A stretch of DNA of 60,812 nt from assembly GCF_000337695.1 (NCBI RefSeq), contig NZ_AOIA01000115.1:1-60812 (forward strand), written 5' to 3'. The translations under genes were made by a program, and so were the position numbers. The stretch's first letter is position 1. Each line of letters begins with the position of its first letter. Below the pieces are notes generated by a model. The model had not been told where the DNA came from, did not search any database, and saw only the letters and a list, made by a program, of their open reading frames with translations. This document shows, piece after piece, positions 8,716 through 17,990 of this stretch. The DNA comes from Natronococcus jeotgali DSM 18795 (lineage in GTDB: Archaea > Halobacteriota > Halobacteria > Halobacteriales > Natrialbaceae).

Positions 8716-9222
8716 CTACTCGAGGACGGTCTGGGGCCGCTTGAGGTACATCTCCTGGTCGACGACGCGCTCGTAGATCTCGTAGAGGGTATCGATCGCC
8801 GCCTCGTCGGGCGCGAACTGGATGTGCATCGCCGAGCGGTAGGCTCGACAGGACGTCAGGAAGAAGTACAGCGTCTTGTGGTGTTTCGGCGTCGCGTCGA
8901 CGACGCCGACCGACTCGCCCGCGAGGTCGTCGGAGAAGTCGTTGAGCATCGCCGCGACGTCGTCGACCAGCTGTTCGTCGGGGCGGTACACCGGCGTGCC
9001 GAACGTCTGCTCGAGAAAGCGGGTGGTCGATCGGAGAAACGGGTTCGAGTCGAGCCCGGTCGGGTCGACCGCGGCGAAGGTGTCGTACAGCTCGAGCAAG
9101 GTCCGTAGCTCCTCGCGCGTGACCGCGATCGGCATCACCGGATCGCCCTTGGGGAGCGAGTAGTCGGGGAAGCTGTGGCCCCCGGGGTCGGGAAGCGCCG
9201 AGAGCGTGTCGTCGATGCCCAT
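8716..9222 (-). CDS. Conserved haloarchaeal protein of unknown function
   Basis: A 168-residue soluble, acidic protein starting at ATG 9222. I recognise no named domain. It is mostly helical in appearance, with a Lys/His-rich patch ([16 protein letters not shown]) in the middle and a predicted helical C-terminus ending [15 protein letters not shown]. Codon use and amino-acid composition match its neighbours, so it is a real gene. It lies between pyrE and the pterin carbinolamine dehydratase on the same strand, but gaps of 68 bases on the right and 178 bases on the left do not prove an operon. Confidence 0.72.
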   Translation of the reverse strand: MGIDDTLSALPDPGGHSFPDYSLPKGDPVMPIAVTREELRTLLELYDTFAAVDPTGLDSNPFLRSTTRFLEQTFGTPVYRPDEQLVDDVAAMLNDFSDDLAGESVGVVDATPKHHKTLYFFLTSCRAYRSAMHIQFAPDEAAIDTLYEIYERVVDQEMYLKRPQTVLE

Positions 9223-9290
9223 ACGCGACCCACGACGCGCGCTCCCTAACCGTTTCCGGGGGCCGCCCTCGAGCGAAGGCTGCGGATCGA

Positions 9291-9650
9291 CTACTCCGGA
9301 TCGTCGTACTCCTCGTAGAACCGATCCATCCGCGCGGCCATGACGAAGTCGGTCTCCCGGAGGCCGTCGATCTTGTGGGTCCACAGCTCGATCGCGACCT
9401 CGCCCCACGAGAGGTGGATGTCGGGGTGGTGGAACTCCGCCTCGGCGAGCTCGCCGACCTCCTTCGTAAACTCCAGTGCGTCCCGGAAATCTGTGAACGC
9501 GTAGGTGCCCTCGAGGTGGTGCTCGTCGACGACCTCCCAGACGTCCCGATCGAGTTCCTCGAAGAGGGGGATCAGCTCCTCGCCCTCGAGGGGGTCCTCG
9601 TCGCCGGTACAGGCGGTACACTTCCGATCCGCGAGTTCGGATTCGGCCAT
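9291..9650 (-). CDS. Pterin-4a-carbinolamine dehydratase
   Basis: A 119-residue protein of the PCD/DCoH family, which dehydrates 4a-hydroxy-tetrahydropterin and regenerates pterin cofactor. The signature [30 protein letters not shown] contains the paired catalytic His-His and the later His of the active site. An N-terminal CTAC motif ([13 protein letters not shown]) is typical of prokaryotic members. ATG 9650 gives the usual length, and ATG 9677 would add nine residues. The gene is divergent from the ectoine hydrolase gene at 9786, and the two share a 135-base control region. Confidence 0.9.
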   Translation of the reverse strand: MAESELADRKCTACTGDEDPLEGEELIPLFEELDRDVWEVVDEHHLEGTYAFTDFRDALEFTKEVGELAEAEFHHPDIHLSWGEVAIELWTHKIDGLRETDFVMAARMDRFYEEYDDPE

Positions 9651-9714
9651 ACGCGAAGGGACGGTTTCCGACGCCATGTAACTGGCTACCACTGCGTACG
9701 AACCGGGCCGACCC

Positions 9715-9754
9715 GTACACAGTTACTGTAATCATTATACACAAATTTTTTATC
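9715..9754 (+). promoter_or_regulatory. Control region of the doeA-gdh operon, with TACACAA motif and TATA box
   Basis: GTACACA lies at 9715-9721, the small palindrome TTACTGTAA at 9723-9731, and ATTATACACAAAT at 9734-9746. A T-rich TATA-like TTTTTATCG lies at 9746-9754, about 32-40 bases before ATG 9786. The ATTATACACAA core matches 11 of 14 positions of the palindrome found between the divergent operons at 16629-16642. An operator shared by the two loci is inferred. Confidence 0.45.
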
Positions 9755-9785
9755 GCCACTGCACGACTTCCCGGTAGAGCGTCCC

Positions 9786-10964
9786 ATGCCACAGACGATT
9801 TTCGACGAGCGGGAGTACGAACGCAGACTGTCCCGGACCAAGGAGCGACTCCGCGAGGAGGACCTCGACGCGATCGTCGTCTCCGATCCGGCGAACATGA
9901 ACTACCTCGCGGGGTACGACGGCTGGTCGTTTTACGTCCACCAGGCCGTCGTCGTCACCCTCGAGCGCGACGAGCCGATCTGGGTCGGCCGCGAGATGGA
10001 CGCGGGCGGCGCGCGGGCGACGACCTGGCTCTCCAAGGAGCACATCCGATCCTACAGCGACGACCACGTCCACTCGCCCCACGACCTGCATCCGATGGAC
10101 TACATCGCGGGCGTCCTCGAGGAACTCGAGGTCGCCGACGGGCGGATCGGCCTCGAGATGGACGCCGCCTACTTCACCGCGAAGTCCTACACGCGCCTGC
10201 AGGAGAACCTTCCCGAGGCGACGTTCGAGGACGCCACCCTGCTCGTCGGCTGGGTACGGATCAAAAAGTCCGAGCGGGAACTCGAGTACATGCGCCAGGC
10301 CGCCGAAATTTCGGAGAACGCGATGCAGGCGGGGATCGACGCGATCGGCGAGGGGGTCCCGGAGTACGAGGTCGCCGCCGAGATCTACGACGCCCTGATT
10401 CGTGGCACCGACGAGTTCGGCGGGGACTACCCCTCGATCGTCCCGCTGATGCCTTCGGGCGACCACACCGATACGCCCCACCTCACCTGGACCGACCGCG
10501 AGTTCGAGGACGGCGACCCCGTGATCATCGAGCTCTCGGGCTGTCGCCACCGGTATCACTCCCCGCTGGCCAGGACGACGTTCGTCGGCGACCCGCCCGC
10601 CGAACTCGAGGAGGCCGCCGACATCGTCGTCGAAGGGATCGAAGCGGCCCTCGAGACCGCCGAACCGGGCGTCACCTGCGAGGCCGTCGAGAAGGCCTGG
10701 CGGGAGACGATCGCGCAGTACGGGATCGAGAAGGAGGATCGGATCGGCTACTCGATGGGACTGGGCTACCCGCCGGACTGGGGCGAACACACCGCGAGTA
10801 TCCGCCCGGGCGACGAGACGGTGCTCGAGGAGAACATGACGTTTCACATGATCCCCGGGATCTGGACCGAGGAGATCGGGATGGAGATCAGCGAGACGTT
10901 CGTCGTCACGGAGAACGGAGTCGAAACACTTGCGGAGTTCCCGCAAAAATTGTTCACAGCGTAA
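9786..10964 (+). CDS. doeA: Ectoine hydrolase, DoeA/EutD-like (M24 fold)
   Basis: A 392-residue protein with creatinase/aminopeptidase-P fold. It follows bacterial ectoine hydrolases closely through [47 protein letters not shown]-like [37 protein letters not shown] and a C-terminal [10 protein letters not shown]. The metal-binding Asp pair of M24 peptidases is absent. Instead Glu249 (VIIELSGC) aligns with the Glu reported to bind ectoine covalently in bacterial EutD. The enzyme should open ectoine to N-acetyl-diaminobutyrate. ATG 9786 follows a TATA box. The stop is one base before the glutamate dehydrogenase start, so the two form an operon. Ordinary Xaa-Pro peptidase is the less likely alternative. 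Confidence 0.85.
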   Translation: MPQTIFDEREYERRLSRTKERLREEDLDAIVVSDPANMNYLAGYDGWSFYVHQAVVVTLERDEPIWVGREMDAGGARATTWLSKEHIRSYSDDHVHSPHDLHPMDYIAGVLEELEVADGRIGLEMDAAYFTAKSYTRLQENLPEATFEDATLLVGWVRIKKSERELEYMRQAAEISENAMQAGIDAIGEGVPEYEVAAEIYDALIRGTDEFGGDYPSIVPLMPSGDHTDTPHLTWTDREFEDGDPVIIELSGCRHRYHSPLARTTFVGDPPAELEEAADIVVEGIEAALETAEPGVTCEAVEKAWRETIAQYGIEKEDRIGYSMGLGYPPDWGEHTASIRPGDETVLEENMTFHMIPGIWTEEIGMEISETFVVTENGVETLAEFPQKLFTA

Positions 10965-10965
10965 G

Positions 10966-12249
10966 ATGAGCACGCAACAACCCGAAGAGACGAAACCGGA
11001 GGAACAGCTCGACTCGGCGCTGGTCACGGCTCGCCGCCAGCTCGAGCGCGCCGCGACCCACGTCGACGTCGACGACGGCGTCATCGAACGGCTCAAACAC
11101 CCCACGCGCGTCGAGCAGGTGTCGGTTCCCCTCGAGCGCGACGACGGCTCGGTGGAGGTCTTCACGGGGTATCGCGCCCAGCACGACGACGTTCGGGGGC
11201 CGTACAAGGGCGGGTTGCGATACCACCCCGAGGTCAACGCCGACGAGTGCATCGGGCTCTCGATGTGGATGACCTGGAAGTGCGCCGTGATGGACCTGCC
11301 CTTCGGCGGGGGGAAGGGCGGAATCTCGATCGACCCCAAGTCCCTGAGCGACGACGAGAAGGAGCGGCTCACCCGGCGGTTCGCCGAGGAGCTGCGCTAC
11401 GTCATCGGTCCGACGACGGACGTGCCGGCGCCCGATATGGGCACCGACGCCCAGACGATGGCCTGGTTCATGGACGCCTACTCGATGCAGCAGGGCGAGA
11501 CGATCCCCGGCGTCGTCACCGGGAAACCGCCCGTCATCGGCGGCAGCTACGGCCGCGGGGAAGCGCCCGGTCGCTCGACGGCGATCATCGCCCGCGAGGC
11601 CGTCGACTACTACGGCGAGGAGCTCTCGGACACCACGGTCGCGGTCCAGGGCTTTGGCAGCGTCGGCGCCAACGCCGCGCGCCTGCTCGAGGAGTGGGGC
11701 GCCGACGTCGTCGCGGTCAGCGACGTCAACGGAGCGATCTACGACCCCGACGGGCTCGACATCGAGTCGATCCCGACCCACGAGGAGGAACCCGAGGCGG
11801 TCATGCAACAGGACGCTCCTGAAACGCTCACCAACGAGGAGGTCCTCGAACTCGACGTCGACGTGTTGATCCCCGCGGCGATCGGCAACGTCATCACCGC
11901 CGACAACGCCGACGACATCGCGGCCGACGTCGTCGTCGAGGGCGCGAACGGGCCGACGACCTTCGCCGCGGACACGATCCTCGAGGAGCGGGGCGTCCCC
12001 GTCGTTCCGGACATCCTCGCGAACGCGGGCGGGGTCACCGTCTCGTACTTCGAGTGGCTCCAGGACATCAACCGCCGCAAGTGGTCCCTCGAAGAGGTCA
12101 ACGCGGAACTCGAGGAGAAGATGCTCGATGCCTGGGACAACGTCCGGACCGAGGTCGAGGACAAGGACCTGAGCTGGCGGGACGCGGCCTACGTCGTCGC
12201 GCTCTCGCGGATCGCGGAGGCGAAGGCGACCCGCGGGCTCTGGCCGTAG
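10966..12249 (+). CDS. gdh: Glutamate dehydrogenase
   Basis: A 427-residue Glu/Leu/Phe/Val dehydrogenase interconverting glutamate and 2-oxoglutarate plus ammonium. Evidence is the substrate segment [13 protein letters not shown], the catalytic lysine region [26 protein letters not shown], and the nucleotide-binding [15 protein letters not shown]. Length is normal for the hexameric family. It begins one base after doeA stops, so translational coupling is likely. In that context it could return the amino groups released from diaminobutyrate by transamination. The genome may contain other gdh paralogues. Confidence 0.95.
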   Translation: MSTQQPEETKPEEQLDSALVTARRQLERAATHVDVDDGVIERLKHPTRVEQVSVPLERDDGSVEVFTGYRAQHDDVRGPYKGGLRYHPEVNADECIGLSMWMTWKCAVMDLPFGGGKGGISIDPKSLSDDEKERLTRRFAEELRYVIGPTTDVPAPDMGTDAQTMAWFMDAYSMQQGETIPGVVTGKPPVIGGSYGRGEAPGRSTAIIAREAVDYYGEELSDTTVAVQGFGSVGANAARLLEEWGADVVAVSDVNGAIYDPDGLDIESIPTHEEEPEAVMQQDAPETLTNEEVLELDVDVLIPAAIGNVITADNADDIAADVVVEGANGPTTFAADTILEERGVPVVPDILANAGGVTVSYFEWLQDINRRKWSLEEVNAELEEKMLDAWDNVRTEVEDKDLSWRDAAYVVALSRIAEAKATRGLWP

Positions 12250-12361
12250 CGGCGGATTCGACCGCCGGCCCGCGGTAGCGACCGATCTCGCGGGATCGTC
12301 GAAGACGTTCCGACGTTCGAACCGAACGGCGGTGAGACGGCCGAACCGTTCGGTGGAGACG

Positions 12362-15300
12362 TTACCGGGCTGGAGCGCCCGACAGCGCCTCGGAGACCTT
12401 CTCGATCGGGTGGGTCGGCTCCTCGCGGCCGTCGTAGCCCGCGATCTGGCTCCGGCAGGACGCGCCGGGGGCGACGACCGTCTCGCCGTCGCTGCCGGCG
12501 ATCTGCTCGAGCAGGACGTCGCCGATCTTCCGGCTGAGCGAGTAGTGTTCGGCCTCGTAGCCGAAGGAGCCGGCCATGCCACAACAGCCCGAGTCGAGCG
12601 CGTCGACCTCGTAGCCGACCGTCTCGAGGACGCCGGCCGCGTGGCCGTCCTTCTTCGTCGCCTTCTGGTGGCAGTGGCCGTGGTAGGTCAGCGACTCGCC
12701 GGGATCGGCGGTCGGGAGCCGATCGACGAGATCGAACCGCTCTATGTACTCCATGACCCCGTAGGTGCTCTCGGCGACGGCCTCGACGTCGGGACCCGAG
12801 AGCAGGTCGAGGTAGTCGGACTGGAGCATGACGGCGTCGGAGGGCTCGACGACGACGACCTCCCAGCCGTCCTCGACGGACGGGGCGAGGGCCTCGACGT
12901 TCGTTCGCGCGCGCTCGCGGGAGACGTCGAGAAAGCCCTTCGAGTGGGCCGGACGACCGGTCGCCGCCACCTCCTCGGGGATCCGGACGTGGACGCCCGC
13001 GGTCTCGAGGACCTGCACCGTCGCCTTGCCGGCTCGGGGGTGGTTGTAGTTGGTGTAGGCGTCGGGGACGAGCAGGACCTTGCGGTCGGCTTCCGCGGGG
13101 TCGACTCGCGACCCTCGAGCGTCGAACCAGTCCTCGAGGCTCTCGTCGGCGAACGAGGGGAGGTCGCGCTCGCGGGCGATTCCGAGGGTCTTCTCCGCGA
13201 CGAGTCCCGATCCGGGCAGCGAGGCGGCCCAGTTCGAGATGGGGGCCAGCGCGGAGCCGACGGCGTTGAGCCGGTCGACGTTCGCGAACAGGCGCTCGCG
13301 CAGGCCCACACCGCCTTCCTGGTGGGCGGCGTGTTCGACTTCCGCCTTGAGTTTGGCCATGTCGACCTCGCTCGGGCAGTCCCGAGCACAGCCCTTGCAG
13401 CCGATACAGAGGTCCATGATCTCGGCGAGGAACTCCGTGTCGGTGGCGTCGGCCTCGAGGTCGCCGCTCATCGCCTGGCGAAGCATGTTCGCCCGCCCGC
13501 GGGTGCTGAGACTCTCCTCCTCGGCCGCGCGGTAGGTCGGACACATCACGCCGCCGGTGGTCTCCTGCTCGCTGCGACAGCCCCCGCAGCCGTGACAGAG
13601 CTCGGCCATCCCCTGAAAGCCGTTCTCGTTCTCCCAGCGCAGGGCGGGTTCGAAGCCGGCCTCGAACTCGTAGTCGGGGTCGAACCGCAGGTTCTCGGTC
13701 AACCGATGGTCGCCACAGACCGTTCCCGGATTGAGCAGCCAGTCGGGGTCGAACGCCGACTTGAGATCGCGGAAGAGCGCCCAGACGTCCTCGTCGTACA
13801 GCTTGCGGTTCCACTGGGTTCGGGCGTGGCCGTCGCCGTGCTCGCCCGAAACGGAACCGCCGTACTCGACGACCAGATCCGTCACCGCGTCGGCGAGGGA
13901 CTCGAACTCCTCGAGGCCGGCCTCGCTTTTGGTGTCGACCAGCGGGCGCATGTGCATACAGCCCGGCCCCGCGTGGGCGTAGAAGCTCGCGAACGTGTCG
14001 TGCTCGGCGAGCACCTCCTTGAAGTCGGCGACGTAGTCGGCGAGGTTCTCGGTGGGGACCGCGGTGTCCTCGATGAACGAGATGTGCTTGGCGTCGGAGG
14101 TTCGCGAGAGCAGGATCGGCGCCGCGCTCTTGCGAAGCTTCCAGAGTTCGGCGCGCTCGTCGGGCGCGTGGGCCTCGAGCGCGTCGAAGGCGCGGACGGG
14201 GTCGCCGGAGGCGGTCGCGTTCCCCGCGTCGCCCTCGTCCGCGGTCGGCTCCGGGACGGTCTCGTCGGGGAGTCGGTCGGCCAGCAGATCGGCGACCTGC
14301 TCGCGGCCGTGGTCGTCGCTTTCGGCGTAGAACTCCACGAGCAGCGCGGTTTCGGTGCCCGCGGGAAGTTGCGCGACGACGTCGGCGAACTCCTCGGTTC
14401 GCTCGGCGAGGTCGATCAACACGTCGTCGATCGCCTCGATCGCCGCGGGGTCGTGGTTCCGGACGATGGTGTCGACGTCGGCCATCGCCTCGAGCAGGTC
14501 CTCGTAGGTCAGCAGGGCGACCGACGTGGTCTCGGGGATCGGCTCGAGGGAGACCTCGACCTCGGTGAGCACGCCAAGCGTCCCCTCGCTGCCCGCGAAC
14601 ACGCGCGCGAGGTTGACCGTCGCGTCGGGGTCGGGCCTGCCGTCGAGATCGACGGACTCGCCGCTGTTCTCGCCGAACGCGTCGGGACGGCCGTAGGCCT
14701 CCGCGACGAGTCGATCGAGGTTGTACCCCGAGACGTTCCGTTTGAGCTGGGGATACGCCTCGGCGATGGCCTCGCTCTCCTCGTCGATCACCCGCCTGAG
14801 CGCCTCGTGGATGCGTTCGGAGAGGGTCCCCTCGGGGTCGGCCCGCTCGCGCAGCTTCCCGACTGTGACCTCGCCGAACCGTTCGACGGAGCCGTCCGCG
14901 AGGACGACCTCCGCTTCCTCGACGTAGGCGTCGGTCTTGCCGTACTGCAGGGAGTGGGCGCCCGTCGAGTTGTTGCCGACCGCGCCCCCGACCGTGCTGC
15001 GATTTCCCGCGGCGGGGTCGGGCGCGAACTTCAGTCCGTGGGGTTCGATCTCGTCGTTGAGTTCGGCGAGGACGGCCCCCGCCTGCGCGGTCGCCCGCTG
15101 ATCGTCGGGATCGATCTCGAGGAGGTCGCCCATGTGGGCGGTGAAATCGAGGACGACGGCCTCGTTGACCGCCTGTCCCGCGAGGCTCGTTCCGCCGCCC
15201 CGCGGCAGCACCGGGATCTCGCGGTCGGCGCAGTAGGCGACGACGCTGGCGACGTCCGCGGTCGATCGCGGCAGGACGACGCCGATGGGCGTCATCTCGT

Positions 15301-15574
15301 AGGCGCTGGCGTCGGTCGCGTACAGCTCCCGCGAGTACTCGTCGAACCGGACCTCGCCGTCGATCCGTCGCCGGAGGTCGGAGACGAGTCTCGGACGGTC
15401 GACCCGACCGCCGACGTAGTCGTAGTCCGCCCGCGGGTCGGCGGCGGGATCCTCGGCCCGCGGATCGTCGGGCGGCCCTAACCGAACGTCCTCGGGCGCC
15501 GCGGTCTGATCGCTGTGGTCGGTCGTCGTTCGATCGCCGTGATCGGTCGCCGACCGGGTGTCGTCGCTGGCCAT
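12362..15574 (-). CDS. FAD-linked and Fe-S oxidoreductase (D-lactate/D-2-hydroxyacid dehydrogenase type)
   Basis: A 1070-residue fusion. The N-terminal half is a vanillyl-alcohol-oxidase-type FAD domain (STADVASVVAYC to PRGGGTSLAGQAV, then GNRSTVGGAVGNNSTGAHS). The C-terminal half is GlpC-like, with cysteine clusters CHGCGGCRSEQ (about 658) and CIGCKGCARDCPSEVD (about 721) for Fe-S centres. CCG-type motifs follow: GHCHQKAT (about 963) and DSGCCGMAGSFGYE (about 995). Such proteins oxidise D-lactate, D-2-hydroxyglutarate or glycolate and pass electrons to the membrane chain. The substrate is not certain. It lies four bases after a D-2-hydroxyacid dehydrogenase in a probable two-gene operon. Confidence 0.9.
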   Translation of the reverse strand: MASDDTRSATDHGDRTTTDHSDQTAAPEDVRLGPPDDPRAEDPAADPRADYDYVGGRVDRPRLVSDLRRRIDGEVRFDEYSRELYATDASAYEMTPIGVVLPRSTADVASVVAYCADREIPVLPRGGGTSLAGQAVNEAVVLDFTAHMGDLLEIDPDDQRATAQAGAVLAELNDEIEPHGLKFAPDPAAGNRSTVGGAVGNNSTGAHSLQYGKTDAYVEEAEVVLADGSVERFGEVTVGKLRERADPEGTLSERIHEALRRVIDEESEAIAEAYPQLKRNVSGYNLDRLVAEAYGRPDAFGENSGESVDLDGRPDPDATVNLARVFAGSEGTLGVLTEVEVSLEPIPETTSVALLTYEDLLEAMADVDTIVRNHDPAAIEAIDDVLIDLAERTEEFADVVAQLPAGTETALLVEFYAESDDHGREQVADLLADRLPDETVPEPTADEGDAGNATASGDPVRAFDALEAHAPDERAELWKLRKSAAPILLSRTSDAKHISFIEDTAVPTENLADYVADFKEVLAEHDTFASFYAHAGPGCMHMRPLVDTKSEAGLEEFESLADAVTDLVVEYGGSVSGEHGDGHARTQWNRKLYDEDVWALFRDLKSAFDPDWLLNPGTVCGDHRLTENLRFDPDYEFEAGFEPALRWENENGFQGMAELCHGCGGCRSEQETTGGVMCPTYRAAEEESLSTRGRANMLRQAMSGDLEADATDTEFLAEIMDLCIGCKGCARDCPSEVDMAKLKAEVEHAAHQEGGVGLRERLFANVDRLNAVGSALAPISNWAASLPGSGLVAEKTLGIARERDLPSFADESLEDWFDARGSRVDPAEADRKVLLVPDAYTNYNHPRAGKATVQVLETAGVHVRIPEEVAATGRPAHSKGFLDVSRERARTNVEALAPSVEDGWEVVVVEPSDAVMLQSDYLDLLSGPDVEAVAESTYGVMEYIERFDLVDRLPTADPGESLTYHGHCHQKATKKDGHAAGVLETVGYEVDALDSGCCGMAGSFGYEAEHYSLSRKIGDVLLEQIAGSDGETVVAPGASCRSQIAGYDGREEPTHPIEKVSEALSGAPAR

Positions 15575-15578
15575 GCGA

Positions 15579-16547
15579 TCAACTCGAATCCGGACGGAAG
15601 ACGACGTTTTCGAATCCGCGGCCGTCCTCGAGCGCGTCGACGTTCGTCGCGACGATGTCGGCCAGTCGATCCCAGTGTTTCGGCGTGTGGCCGCCCGTGT
15701 GGGGCGTGATGAGACAGTTCTCGAGGTCCCAGAGCTCGTGGTCGTTGGGCAGCGGTTCGGGGTCGGTGACGTCGAGGGCGGCGCCCCGGATTCCGTTGAA
15801 CTGCAGCGCCGAGACCAGGGCGTCGGTGTCGACGATCCCGCCCCGCGCCGCGTTGACGATCACGGCCTCGGGCGGCAGCGTCGCCAGCGCCTCGGCGTCG
15901 ACGAGGTTCCGGGTGAGGTCGTTCAGCGGGCAGGCGAGCACGACGTACTCGCTGCGGGCGAAGGCGTCGTGGACGTCGTCTTCCTCGAAGCCGAGCACCT
16001 CGTCGGTCGGGCCGCCCTTCGAGGGCGTGTAGCGGATCCCGATCGTCTCGACCTCGAAGCCCTCGAGGCGCTGGACGATCTCCTGGCCGATCGAGCCGAG
16101 GCCGACGACCGTCACCGTGCTGTCGGTGAACTCGTGAGACTGGAAGTGGCGCCACTCGCCGTTCGATTTGCGTCGCCACCCCTCGTGGAGGTTCCGCGCG
16201 AAGACGAGCATGTTGGCGATCGACTGCTCGGCGATGCCGGGTGCGTGGATCCCGCCCGCGTTGGTGACGACGACGCCGTGTTCGGCGAGCGCGTCCATCG
16301 GCACGTGGTCGGTGCCGGCGAACGTACACGCGAACAGTTCCAGGCGATCGGCGTCCTCGAGCAGTTCCTCCTCGATCGTGACGCCCGTGACGATCCGGGC
16401 CTGCGGGACGAGTTCCCGTTCTTCTTTCGGCGTGCGGGCGAGTTCGACGGTCGCCTCGGGGAGGCGCTCGCGCAGCGTTTCGGCGTACGATTCCATCGAG
16501 AGTCCTTCCGTCCCCTCGCGGAGGACGACGATATCTGGCTTGCTCAT
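15579..16547 (-). CDS. NAD-dependent D-2-hydroxyacid dehydrogenase
   Basis: A 322-residue member of the D-isomer 2-hydroxyacid dehydrogenase family. The NAD fold shows VVGLGSIGQEIVQRL. The catalytic triad is represented by Arg in NAARGGIVD, Glu in DVTDPEPLP and His in ITPHTGGHTPKH. It reduces a 2-oxoacid to the D-hydroxyacid, or the reverse. The start is ATG 16547. Upstream lies a 123-base divergent control region shared with the M20 hydrolase gene. Its partner downstream is the FAD/Fe-S oxidoreductase, which could reoxidise its product. Confidence 0.92.
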   Translation of the reverse strand: MSKPDIVVLREGTEGLSMESYAETLRERLPEATVELARTPKEERELVPQARIVTGVTIEEELLEDADRLELFACTFAGTDHVPMDALAEHGVVVTNAGGIHAPGIAEQSIANMLVFARNLHEGWRRKSNGEWRHFQSHEFTDSTVTVVGLGSIGQEIVQRLEGFEVETIGIRYTPSKGGPTDEVLGFEEDDVHDAFARSEYVVLACPLNDLTRNLVDAEALATLPPEAVIVNAARGGIVDTDALVSALQFNGIRGAALDVTDPEPLPNDHELWDLENCLITPHTGGHTPKHWDRLADIVATNVDALEDGRGFENVVFRPDSS

Positions 16548-16603
16548 GATAGTTCACGCCTGAGCGACGCGTTGGCGTACGATTGTCACCATCTACCTTA
16601 TCC

Positions 16604-16642
16604 TTTTTGTGTAGCCGACGTTAACGACAATTGTGTACAATT
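16604..16642. promoter_or_regulatory. Divergent operator region with AATTGT-GT-ACAATT palindrome
   Basis: The perfect inverted repeat AATTGT-GT-ACAATT spans 16629-16642. A second TTGTGTA (16608-16614) sits 16 bases before the repeat, close to the TATA-like AAAAGGATAAGG of the minus-strand gene. The palindrome is 29-42 bases upstream of ATG 16671, where it would overlap the promoter. This looks like a dimeric-regulator operator, for example Lrp/AsnC or GntR type. The regulator is not identified. Confidence 0.5.
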
Positions 16643-16670
16643 AAGTTCGTGGGGGGAGTCATCGACCCCC

Positions 16671-17990
16671 ATGAGCGAACCGATCCGAAACCGGCTGTCC
16701 GCCGTTCGCCGGGATTTCCACTGTCACCCGGAGCCCGCCTGGCGGGAGTTCTACACCACGTACCGCCTCGTCGAGGAACTCGAGCGCATCGGCGTCGACG
16801 AACTGGCCGTCGGCGCCGACGCCTACGACCCGGCCGACCGCATGGCCGTTCCCGACGAGGAACGACTCGAGGACTGGCGCGAGCGCGCCCGCGAGTGGGG
16901 GGCCGACGAGGACGCCCTCGAGTGTATGGCCGGCGGAAACACCGGTGCCGTCGCGGTGCTGGACCGCGGCGAGGGGCCGTCGATCGGCCTCCGGGTCGAC
17001 ATCGACGGGCTGTTCATCGAGGAGGCCGACGACGTCGACCACCTCCCGGCTGCCGAGGGGTTCCGTTCGAAGATCGACGGGGCGATGCACGCCTGCGGCC
17101 ACGACGCCCACATGACCTGGGGGCTCGCGGCGCTGGAGGCGATCGCCGAGAGCGACTTTTCGGGTCGGCTGGTCGTCTTCTTCCAGCCCGCCGAGGAGGT
17201 CAGCGGCGGGGGCTGTCCGATGGCGAGGAGCCGCTTCGCCGACGACCTGGACTACCTGCTGGCGGTCCACGTCGGCCTCGACCACCCGACGGGCGAGGTC
17301 GTCGCCGGGATCGAGAAGCCCCTGGCGATGGCCCACCTCGACGTCGAGATCGAGGGCGAGTCGGCCCACGCGGGCAAGGCGCCCGAAGAGGGGGCAAACG
17401 CCATGCACGCAATGGGGACGGCGATCGAAAACATCTACGCGATCCCGCGCCACAGCGACGGGATGACCCGCGTCAACGTCGGCTACGCCGAGGCCGGCAG
17501 CGCGAGCAACGTCATCGCCGAGCACGCGCGGATGGAGGCCGAGGCCCGCGGGGAGACGACCGAGCTGATGGAGTACGTCGAATCGCGGTTCGAACGGATC
17601 GTCCGCTCCGCGGCGACGCTGCACGACTGCGAGGCCGAGGTCGACGTCGTCAGCAAGTCCCCGCGGGCCGACAGCGACCCCGAACTCGCCGCCGTGGTCG
17701 CCGACGTCGCCCGCGGCGTCGAGGGGGTCGATCGCGTCGTCGAGCGCGCCGACTTCGGCGCCAGCGAGGACGCGACCTTCCTGATGGAGCGGGTCCAGGC
17801 GGAGGGCGGGCTGGCAACCTACCTGATCGTCGGCACCGACCACCCCGACAGCCACCACACGCCCCACTTCGACGTCGACGAGCGCAGCCTCGAGCACGGC
17901 GCCGCGGTCCTCGTGGAAACGATCCGCGCGCTCGAGGAGCAAGGGGCGTCGACGTCGCGGTCGACCGCGGCTACAGGGGGGACGCGGTGA
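16671..17990 (+). CDS. M20-family amidohydrolase (AbgA-like)
   Basis: A 439-residue binuclear metallo-amidohydrolase. Metal-ligand motifs are present: HACGHDAHM (Cys142, His144), QPAEEVSGG (Glu175-Glu176), VHVGLDHPTG, and a C-terminal ...SHHTPHFDVDE containing the last His. An insertion with DPADRMAVPDEE and CMAGGNTGAVAVLD resembles aminobenzoyl-glutamate hydrolase AbgA more than IAA-amino-acid hydrolases. These enzymes cleave N-acyl or N-aroyl amino acids. In the neighbourhood of an ectoine hydrolase the plausible substrate is an N-acetyl-diaminobutyrate, which is inference. The stop overlaps the start of the downstream lyase gene (GTGA). Confidence 0.88.
   Translation: MSEPIRNRLSAVRRDFHCHPEPAWREFYTTYRLVEELERIGVDELAVGADAYDPADRMAVPDEERLEDWRERAREWGADEDALECMAGGNTGAVAVLDRGEGPSIGLRVDIDGLFIEEADDVDHLPAAEGFRSKIDGAMHACGHDAHMTWGLAALEAIAESDFSGRLVVFFQPAEEVSGGGCPMARSRFADDLDYLLAVHVGLDHPTGEVVAGIEKPLAMAHLDVEIEGESAHAGKAPEEGANAMHAMGTAIENIYAIPRHSDGMTRVNVGYAEAGSASNVIAEHARMEAEARGETTELMEYVESRFERIVRSAATLHDCEAEVDVVSKSPRADSDPELAAVVADVARGVEGVDRVVERADFGASEDATFLMERVQAEGGLATYLIVGTDHPDSHHTPHFDVDERSLEHGAAVLVETIRALEEQGASTSRSTAATGGTR

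Noticed and set aside
9786-10964. Ordinary Xaa-Pro dipeptidase annotation
   Set aside because: The paired metal Asp residues of M24 peptidases are absent, and the diagnostic segments match ectoine hydrolases. It is kept as the alternative only.
12332-15481. 1049-codon plus-strand open frame opposite the FAD/Fe-S oxidoreductase
   Set aside because: No recognisable domain. It is an antisense shadow of a gene with intact cysteine clusters and FAD motifs, and long shadows are normal at this GC content.
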